Source of the DNA: Afipia massiliensis
GTDB taxonomy: Bacteria > Pseudomonadota > Alphaproteobacteria > Rhizobiales > Xanthobacteraceae
Direction: 5' to 3'
DNA length: 64,000 nt
NCBI RefSeq assembly: GCF_001006325.2
Contig: NZ_LBIA02000001.1
Coordinates: 3,845,501 to 3,909,500, forward strand
The stretch's first letter is position 1. Every line of letters begins with the position of its first letter. Positions 20,056 through 29,600 of this stretch are shown piece by piece. The notes under the pieces were generated by a model, which was given only the letters and a program-made list of their open reading frames with translations, searched no databases and was not told the origin of the DNA. A program made the translations under genes and the position numbers.

Positions 20056-20232
20056 ATGCCCATCAATCAGCGGATTTGTCCGGAGTGTGGAAAGCCTGTG
20101 AAACTGATGCTGCCACCCGGCGGCAAAGGTCCGCGCGTTTATCAATGCATCCATTGTGATCGGCCCGACCCGATCAAGTCGCCCCAGGTTAAGAACCTGC
20201 TGGATGCGCTCCTGCACGACGAAAAGAAGTAG
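20056..20232 (+). CDS. small zinc-ribbon protein
   Basis: This 58-residue protein begins MPINQRICPECGKPVKLMLP and has a second pair in YQCIHCDRPDP. The two CxxC knuckles about 20 residues apart make a compact zinc ribbon. The ATG is preceded by GGCAGGGCGG. Function is unknown; such short zinc-ribbon proteins are frequent in Bradyrhizobium relatives. A short hairpin (CCGCC 20234-20238 with GGCGG 20245-20249) follows the stop and lies between this gene and the convergent csp gene. Confidence 0.7.
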   Translation: MPINQRICPECGKPVKLMLPPGGKGPRVYQCIHCDRPDPIKSPQVKNLLDALLHDEKK

Positions 20233-20276
20233 ACCGCCCAGTGAGGCGGCCTCCCCTGTCCCTAACCATTGCGCAA

Positions 20277-20480
20277 TCAGCCGACGCGCAAATTCTCAGC
20301 AGATTCTTTGCCGCGGTTTGGCACCACGTCGTAGCTGACCTTTGCGCCCTCGTTGAGGTTAGAAAGTCCCGCCTTTTCAACTGCTGAGATGTGTACGAAC
20401 ACGTCTTTGCCGCCATCGTCAGGCTGAATAAATCCGAAACCTTTAGTCGAGTTGAACCACTTCACGGTACCCATAGCCAC
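20277..20480 (-). CDS. cold-shock protein (CspA family)
   Basis: This 67-residue OB-fold nucleic-acid chaperone has RNP1 (KGFGFI) and RNP2 (VFVHIS) and the standard opening [20 protein letters not shown]. The start is either GTG at 20480 or ATG at 20474; the GGGAG at about 20490 is better spaced for the GTG. It is a single-gene unit. Csp proteins bind single-stranded RNA and melt secondary structure; whether this one is cold-induced cannot be told. Confidence 0.93.
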   Translation of the reverse strand: MAMGTVKWFNSTKGFGFIQPDDGGKDVFVHISAVEKAGLSNLNEGAKVSYDVVPNRGKESAENLRVG

Positions 20481-20547
20481 GGCTGATATCTCCCAGATTA
20501 ATCAAGACTGACAGCAAGCCTGAAATAATGATCCGTGACAATAGGAA

Positions 20548-20569
20548 CCTGCCGGCGCGAACCGGCAGG
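20548..20569 (-). terminator. stable hairpin downstream of the giant adhesin gene
   Basis: CCTGCCGG (20548-20555) and CCGGCAGG (20562-20569) form a perfect 8-bp GC-rich stem with a 6-nt loop, about 100 bp after the stop of the giant gene. On the minus strand it is followed only by a weak T run (GGTTCCTATTG). It may be a transcription terminator or a 3'-end stabilising hairpin. Confidence 0.4.
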
Positions 20570-20673
20570 TGCCTGTTCTCCTTTTCGCGCCTGACGCCCT
20601 AGGCGATTGCCTCAAGCCGGTACGCTTGGCCCTGGGAGCCTGCCAAACGCAACCCGATTCCACCCTAGCGCAA

Positions 20674-23600
20674 TCAAGCAAGAATGAAGTCGCCAAACGT
20701 CAGGGTGTGAAGACCGTGGAGCTTGAAATCGATGGTGCCACCAAACACATCCGCATGCACCAGCGTTGCGTCGGCCGTCTGGGTAATCGCCAGCGAACTG
20801 AAATCCAAAGCCAGCCCCTTCATATCGATCTTGTCTTGCCCATCCTGGAAATCGGCAATGACAGCAGGCACCCCGACCTGTGATCGCGCGAATACGAACG
20901 TGTCCGCGCCGCCGCCGCCAATCATGAGACCGCCCCCGGCATCGAAATCGAGCCGGTCATTCTCGTTGCCGCCAATGAGGATTGCGCCGGTGTACGAGCG
21001 GTAGGTGATGTCATTGGCGATGTTCAGGTCGCCGACAATCACGCTGCCGCCGTTAGGCACGTTGATCACGGGAACGCCGGCCTTGTTGAGGGAGTAATCA
21101 GTGTTTCCGAAATCAAATCCGGCGTAGGAACCGCCATTGAAGTTGATGGTTTCAATATTGTGACCCTGGCCATCGAACTGGTTGAGCACCGTGATCGAGT
21201 CCGTGCTGCTGTAATTGATAACAAGGTCATTTCCCCCGCTCGCGGCGGATGGATCGTGAGACGCTGAAAACGAAGTCAGCGCGGCTCCCTTGGTGTCGAT
21301 GATGATGCGGTCGGCGTAAAGACTCGATTGCGGATTTCCGCCGCCCCGATCATCGATGCTGTCCTGCCCATCGCCGACGTTGAAGACGTAAGTTTCGGTC
21401 GCATAAATATTCGAGAATGGGCCAGCGTTCGGATCACCAACTCCATAGCTGATGAGCATGTCGTCGCCCTTCCCGCCGACATAGATATCGCTGCCACCCA
21501 AGGCATAGGGGTCCACATTTGCCAAGGCATTGCCGCCGGTGATGACATCGTTGCCATCGCCGCCGAACATGAGGTTGCCGAAGCCGACGGCGTTGATGTG
21601 ATCTACGCCATCGGTGCCGACAAGAATCTGCTTGCTATCGGTGCCGTCCACTCCGTGGTGAAAACTCCAGTTCCAGCCAAATGATGCGGTGCCGTAGATG
21701 AATGGAATGGGGTTATCGAACGTGAAGCCGATGTTCACATGATCGTTGTCGGTGTAGTTCAGCAGATCGATGACGGTGTTGCCGTACGTCAGTTGCAGCC
21801 CGTCGGCGCCCAGATGTGTGATGTTGAATGCATCGTATGGTGCATAGCTGGGAGAACCGCTGAGCAAAATCGTTCGGGTGCCGCCGTCGGTATAGGCGAC
21901 GGTGTCGTGGCCATCATTCGCGGTGAACTTGAATGTGTTGTTGCCAGTGCCGCCGTCGAGATAATCGTTACCGCCGCCACCCATGATGACGTCGTCGCCA
22001 TTGTTGCCATAGATCGACTCGGTGCCGCTCGATCCGACGATCGTGTCGGATCCGCTACCGTCGATAATTGTCAGATACTCGACGTTGAGGATTTGGCCTG
22101 GGGTAATGGTGAAATCACTGCTCGTGACGATGGTGAGTGCATCCTGAGCACCATCGCCCAGATCGATTGACGCGAATTGCGCAACTTCGGTGCCGGTCAT
22201 TTTCAACGACTGATTGCCCGAACCGGTCGTCATCAGCCTTATGGATTGAGCATAATTCGCGCTAACGTAATTGAATGACGTCATGTCGAATTGTGTTGGA
22301 GCGGTCGCAAGATCGGCGGAATTGATCGAGCTCGGCAGATACACGTTGACTTCGTTCGTACCGCCTCCAAGATTGAATACGGCCAGCGTGCGGTATTGAT
22401 CGTAGGACATCAAAACGGTGTTGGAGCTATTGTCACCGAACAGAAATTCAAAGTTCACGATGGTCGCGGGACGCAGATCTACGTAACCTGTTTCGATGGA
22501 TATGATATCGTAGATATTGCTCTCTCCGGTTCCACCGTCGAAGACGTCACCCGCGCTGATATTGCTGCCGTCGAGCAGTTGAAGCGTATCGGCGCCCGGT
22601 CCGGCGTGGATAATGTCATCGCCATCGCCCGGAGTGTAAAGATCGCCCGCAATGTCGCCGACCTGCCCGGCCGTGCCGCCCGTGAACCCGACGAGCGCGC
22701 GCGGGGTCGCAACGGCCGTGTCGTTGCCAGATGTGCCGACGAAATGGGCAGAGATGTTTTCAAAAACGAAATCATTGGCGGTCAGCGTGTGCGATCCGTA
22801 CAGATTGACAACGATGCCGGTAAAACTGTCGGTCACGACGGTCATGTTTCGAGCGGCGTCGTAGACGAACGACAGATTGCTGAACGACGTGATGTTCGGG
22901 AGGAGAGAGAAATCGATCGAATCCACGCCGTCCTGAAAATCGGCGATGATATCGGTTGCAGAAGCAGTGCTTGAAGAGGCTAACGAAAATACGAAATGAT
23001 CGGAGCCGCCGCCGCCGACCATCAGATCGCTCTTGGTGCCGCCGTAAAGCTGATCGTTCTGATCGCCACCAAACATGAGTTTGGCGCCGTCAAAATAATC
23101 ACCGCGCAGGATGCTGGGCTGGTCTTTTTCCGCGACAAGAACCGTATTTTTAGTGGCGCTCATCGCATAGCGCGACAGCGTGACATTGTCGTCGTGAGAC
23201 AGGTCGTAAAATCCAAACCCGAGATTGTATCCGGCGAACGACGCGCCGTTGAAATCAATTGTGTCGCCTCCAGCGATGCCGTTATTTGTGAACTGGTTGT
23301 TAATCGTGATCTGATCGGAACTGCCGCCGCTGCCATACTTGATAACGAGATTTCCAGTGATGCTCGCCGGATTGTCGTCGTAAAAACTCAGACTCGTGAA
23401 CGCGGCGCCTGCGGTGTCCAGAACAATAAAGTGCTCGTAATTGGATGTGTCGTTGATCGTGTCGTTGCCGTCGCCCGGCTGGAAAACGTAGGTCACGCCA
23501 TAGCTGTCGGTTCCATTGAGCGTGTCATCGCCACGCCCGCCGATGAGAAAGTCGGCCGAAGTCGAGTTGACCAGTGTCAGCGTGTCGTTGCCGTCTCCTC

Positions 23601-26600
23601 CAAAGAAAGCGCCGCTGCCGGATATAATGTCGTTGCCGTCAGTTCCCACGATAAGGGAATTGGTTCCCGATAGCCCGGTCGCGATGCTGTATCCATTGGT
23701 ATTGAAAAAATTATATGTCGGCAGATAGGACGCGATGTAGTCGATGCCGCCCTGATCGATGATCGTTTCATTTCCGAACGTGAACGTCAGTGTCGAGCCA
23801 TCTCGCGTCACATCGAATGTCATGTAAGGCGACGTTGACGAAGGGATCGAACTGGAGTTGCCGAGAACCAACGTATCAAACTGATCGGCCGACCCTATAG
23901 AGCCAGTATCGGTGACTGTCGTCGTGCCGCCGCTCGTGCCGAAAAATTTGTACGTATCGATACGCCCGCCGCCGTCTATGAAATCGTTGCCGCCGCTGCC
24001 GATGAGAATATCGTCTCCGTCTCCGCCGCGGATCGTTTCGGAGTGACTCGATCCGGTAATCGTGGCGCCAATGCTGCCTTGGCCTAGGACGATGCCTTGA
24101 CCCACAATGGTCACTTTTTCCGCGTTGAGAACGACGCTCTCAGGCATAGAGAAGTTTCGGCCGGTGTGAATCTCAAGCGTGTCATGATTTCCCGCGCCTA
24201 GATCGATAAGCGAGAGCGCCGCAAACTGCGCCTGCGACAGAACGAGGTATTTGCTGCCTGAACCCGTTGGATGGAGATTGACCGTTCCCACGCCGGTCAA
24301 GGTCGGGAATGGCAGGTTGGAAATGTCGTACTGTGTCGCCGGAACAGCATCCGGATCGCTACCGAAATCAGGCAGATAGAGATCGATCTTGTTTGTGCCG
24401 TCGCCGAGATCGATCGCGCCCAATTGCAGGAATTGGTCAAACGTCATTGATACCGTGTTGTCGGCATCGCCACCGGTGAGATTCGTAAAGTTGGAGATGC
24501 TGGCGCCACGAAGGTCGACGGCTGTGGTTTCGCCGACGTCGATGGTGTTGGTGCCTGACCCGCCCTGGAATACGTCGCCCGCGCCAACGTTGGTGGAAGA
24601 GGTGATCTTGATCGTATCGTCGCCTCGCCCGCCGATCACCGTATCGACGCCATCGCCTGGCAGGAATACGTCGCCGGCGATGTCACGCAATTGGCCGACG
24701 GAGCCGCCGGTAAATCCCGTCAGCGTCCCTACCGATGCATTGGCAACGTCGTTGCCTGAGGTGCCAGTGAATGTCGCGGTTTCAGGCGCGCGTGCCGAGG
24801 CGGTCGCGGGAGCCGACTCGGTGAGATAGGAATCGATCGCGACGTACGTGAAGTCACCAGGAAAATCTGCGCTCGCCGACACGATATAAAGCGTGTCGGT
24901 GGTGAAGACCTGGTTCTCCACCACGGGATGCAGATGCTGTTCGTCGAGATAGACCTGAACGTCGTTGGGGATATGCGTGAGCTTGTAGCTCAGCGAATCC
25001 CCGCTGTCCTGATCACTACCAGCCAGCGTCAGCACGGACTCGTCGCCGGATGAGAATGAGAACGTTACAGGCGCCACGGTTGGCAAATGATTGACGGCCA
25101 CCACGATGTTGAACGTGCTGGCGATGCTTGCGATGCCATCGTTCGCGACGACCTTGACCTGCAAGGTTTCGGCGTTGGGCGGCGAACCCGAGAACGTGCG
25201 GGTCGCAATATTGAACGACAGCCAGCCCGGGAGCGGATCGCCGTTTGCGAGTGTGGCCGAATAGGCCAGCGCATCGCCGTCGCCATCGCTGAAGGTGTTG
25301 CTGTTGAACTGGTAGGAAAACGGCGCGCCCTGCCCTGTGGCCTGATTTACCAGCGCCTGCGCGACCACCGGTGCATCGTTCACCGGATCGATAACGATCT
25401 GGACCGTATCCGTGAACGTCACGGAATTGCTGGTGGCGCCCGTCGTCAACGTCGCGGTATCGGTGACCGACGTGACTGCCGTGATCACGAAGCTGCCGTT
25501 GAAATTCTGCGGCGCCTGCAGGATCAGATTGTTGGACGCGAGCGATGCGATCTGCGCCGCATCGGTGATGACCCATTTACCGTTGTCGGCGCCGCCGACC
25601 GTGAGCGCGCCAGCTTGCGTGCCGTTGATCATAAAGACCGTACCGGGTTCGAAACCGCTCAGAACAAGTTTCGTGATCTGCTCGGAGCCATCGGTATCGC
25701 CGGTTGACAGCTTACCGACCACAATGCCGGCATCTTCTGCACCCGTCCCGTTGAAAGTGAAAACCGGATGATCCGCGATCGGTTTGACATCGATGGTGAC
25801 GTGGGCGCTTGAGGTCCCGCCCGCGCCATCCGAGATGACGTAATCGAAGCCGGCGATACCGGAGAATCCTGCGGTAGGTGTGAATACCGCGCTCGTTCCA
25901 TTGAGAGCAACGGCACCACCCACGGCTCCGCTCACCGCCGAAACGAGAAGGCTAGATGCGGAAGAATCGACGTCGGTGTCGTTGGCGCGCAGCGTTGCAC
26001 TCGTGAGCGTCAGAACGGTGTCTTCATTTACCGTGACCAGATCGTCATGCGCGACCGGCGCGTCGTTGACTGCGTTGATCGCGACACTGAGGGTTTGCGT
26101 GACCGGAGCACTTGTATTCGTGACCGTCACGCCATTGACGACGGCGCTGTCCATCGTCGTCGCCGCGATGCTCAGGCTGTAGCTGCCGTTGACGTCTGCA
26201 GGCGGCACCAACTGGAGCGCGTGGTCATGAAGCGACGCGATCTCGCTCGCGCTGGTGATGATCCACTGTCCGAACGTGGGGCTTCCCGGCGTGCTGTCGA
26301 GCGCACCGACCTGAACACCATCGATCTTAAACACGGTGCCCGCCGGGAAACCGCTGATCGCAACTTTGATCGTTTCGGAAGGATCTGACGTCGAAATATC
26401 CAGCGTGCCGAGATTGATCGTGGTGTCTTCTTCTCCTGCCCGCGCTCCGGCGGATGGTGGAAGAAAGATCGGAATATCGGCCACCGGATTCACATCGAGC
26501 GTGATGGTGTGAGTCAGCGACAAGTCCGTGTCGACATGCGTGCTGTCGTAGCCGCCGCTGCCGCCGTCGTCCTGCACCTGGAATGTGAACGACGAGATCG

Positions 26601-29600
26601 AGGAACCACTCATATTGTCGGCCGGCGTGAAAACCAGCTTGCCCGCATTGATATCCGCGAGGGACACAGTCTGGCCGGCCGCCACAGCAACACCGTTCAG
26701 CGCCAGTGACCCGCCTGCCTGTGGCACACTGACGATTTTGATGGCCTGGAGAACATCGCTGTTGACGTCGCTGAACGGAAAGTCGTTGGCAGTGAACGTA
26801 CGCGGAACATCTTCGCTGATAGCAATGCGCGCATCCGCAGACGTCGGCGCATGGTTTGGCGGCAGGATTTCGACTTTCAGCGTATCGGTAAAAGTCTGTG
26901 AGGCTGTGTGAACGGTGCCGTCCGAATAAATTGCGCTGTCGGTTATAGTCGCTACGCTCGTGACGTTGAAGCTGCCGACATAATCCGCGGGAAGAGATGC
27001 CTTCAAATCCGTTGTCGCAAGCGCGTCGAGCGACGCCTGATCGGTGATGACCCACTTGCCGATGTCGGGACCGCCAAGCACAAGCGCTCCGACCTGCACT
27101 CCGTTGAGCTTGAATACGGTGCCCGCAACAAATCCGCTCAATACCAGTTTGGTGACGTGCTCGGAGCCGTCAGTGTCGCCTGTTGAAAGTCTTCCGATAA
27201 CAATGTCACCGTCGTTCTCAAACCCTACGGCGCCGATCTTGGCGGTTACCACGACATTGTCGACGCCCATGTCCAGGGGAATGGGATAACCGTTCACAAC
27301 GCCAAACCGGAGAGTGTAAGTCTGGTCGCTGGTGAAGCTGATCAGGCTTCCCGTATCCGTCGCGAAATCATAGTGGTGCCATTGGTCGGCACCAAAATGC
27401 CGGAAGCCACCCGAAACGTTGCCGCCCAACAGGTCTGCCGTTGTGCCAATGAACAGATTATCCAGAACAGCATTACTGCTTACGTCGTAGTGGTCCGATA
27501 CGCCGTTAAGGAGGTCCACCCGCCCAAATTGCGAGTACGGAGTTCGATGAAGCGAGCCATCGACATTGTCGTGAGTCGAATTTCGATTCAGAATAAACAT
27601 GTCATACGAGATACTTATGCTCTCGATGCCGTACGGAATCTTGAATGACTGCTGGAGAATTGCGTCGTAGGTGGTGGTCTCGGGGTAAGCCAATGCGTAT
27701 GGGCCGGTGGGAGCACCGGGCAGATGGTAAACATTGGTAACGGGGCCCGCCTGCTTCTGGTATTGCCCCATCGTTGTGTCGAAGAATACGTAGTTGAGAT
27801 TGCTTGCCCCCAAGGACCAGCCGCTCATACCCGTATCGAATCCGCCATTAACAATCAGACTCACATTGCCGCGGCCGAACGCGAACGTCGCGGTATCCAC
27901 CACCGGCGCAATATCGATCTCCACCGTCGCAGGCGTCGTGTCGTCGCTGCCGAAATTGTTGACGGCCGCGAACTGGAACGACGCAGAACCATCGAAGTTT
28001 GCGGCAGGCTTGAAGTAGACAGTTGTTGCGAAATTGTTGGCGGCATTCCCGCTCGCGGCCACGTTGCCGGTGATCAACTGCGATAATCCGGCGTCCTTGT
28101 AGAGCTGACCATGCGATATCGACGTAATGTTGTAGCTGGAGACCGTGCCCGTCGGGTCCGTACCCGACAACACGATGGCGACGCCCGTTGTCTGGTCTTC
28201 CGTACCCGCAGCGACCGATGACGGCGCAATCGTCTGCGGCTCGGGCGGCAGGGTAACGTTGAAATGGAACGTGCTGGCAACGGGTGTCGAAAGATCCTCA
28301 TTGCCGTCTTCGACGGTCACCGAAAATGAGGCTGACGTGTTTGCCGAGCCGTCCTGGGCGAAGGTGACACGACCGGCCGCCACGTCGGCCTGTGTAAACG
28401 TCGTCGCTACCGTGCCGTTGACCTTGATCGTGCCGTGCTGAAGGTTCGAAACCAAGAAATTGGACGTTGCGTCGTCGGGATCGCTGGCGTTGAGATCATT
28501 CGTCGTCAGCGTGTAAGCCTGGTTTCGTGTCACGCTGGCTGTCAGATCGCCGAGAAGTTTCGGCGCGTCATTGGTACCGGCAATGTTAACGGTGATCGTC
28601 GAGGTCGTGCCATCGGTGCCGGCAACATTCAGCGTGTCGGTATAGGTTATGCCCGCGACGAACTCGTTGTGGACGCTGTCGGTCGCATAGCTCCACACGC
28701 CATCTGCGCCGAGCGTGAAATGTCCATAGCCGCCGCTTCCTGCGACATTGGTTTGCGCAACGAAAGTCGGCGAGTTGTCGGGATCGACAATAGCGATCGT
28801 GCCACCCGTCGTAAGGACCGCGTCGCCTTCATTCAGATTGACGGTCGCCGCCGCTATCACCGCGATGTCATCGGTACCGGCGACGTTGACCGTGATCGAC
28901 GACGTCGTGCCATCCGCGCTCGTCACGGTGAGCACGTCGGTATAGGTCACCCCTGCCTTGAATTCATTGTGCGCCGAATCCATCGCGTAGGACCACGCGC
29001 CATCCACGCCGACCGTGAAATGTCCGTAGCCGCCGCTCCCTGCGACGTCCGTTTGCGCGACAAATGTCGCCGGGCTATCGACGTCCGTAATCGCCAGCGT
29101 TCCGCTTGCCGTCTGCATCGCGTCGGTTTCGTTCAGGTTGACGACGGCTGATGTAATCACCGCCGCGTCGTTGACGCCGTTGATCGTTACAGTGAGCGTC
29201 TGCGTGTTGGAATCGACCGCGCCGTCGCTGACGTGCACGGTATAGGTAATGGTCAGGACATCGTTTTCTTTGAGGAAATCGAGGGTCGCGGCACCGGGAT
29301 CATAGGTCCACGTCAGATCTTTCGACCCGCCATCGCTTGTTGCACCATCGATATGAATGTTGCCGGCCAGGCCAAGCCCCGACAGATTGACGCCAGGCGG
29401 TAATACAGTCGAACCGTTCAGTTTGATGACGGCGGCGCCTGCGACCGAGGCCGTCAGCGTGTCGCCGACATCCAGGTCGTGAGCCGTCAGGGTTCCGGTA
29501 ATCGACCCAATGTCCTGTGCCGAGGCGTTCAGCGCTTCGGTCTGGTCCGGCGGCACGGTTACACCCGTAATAACCGGCGCGTCGTTGACCGCCATAACGT

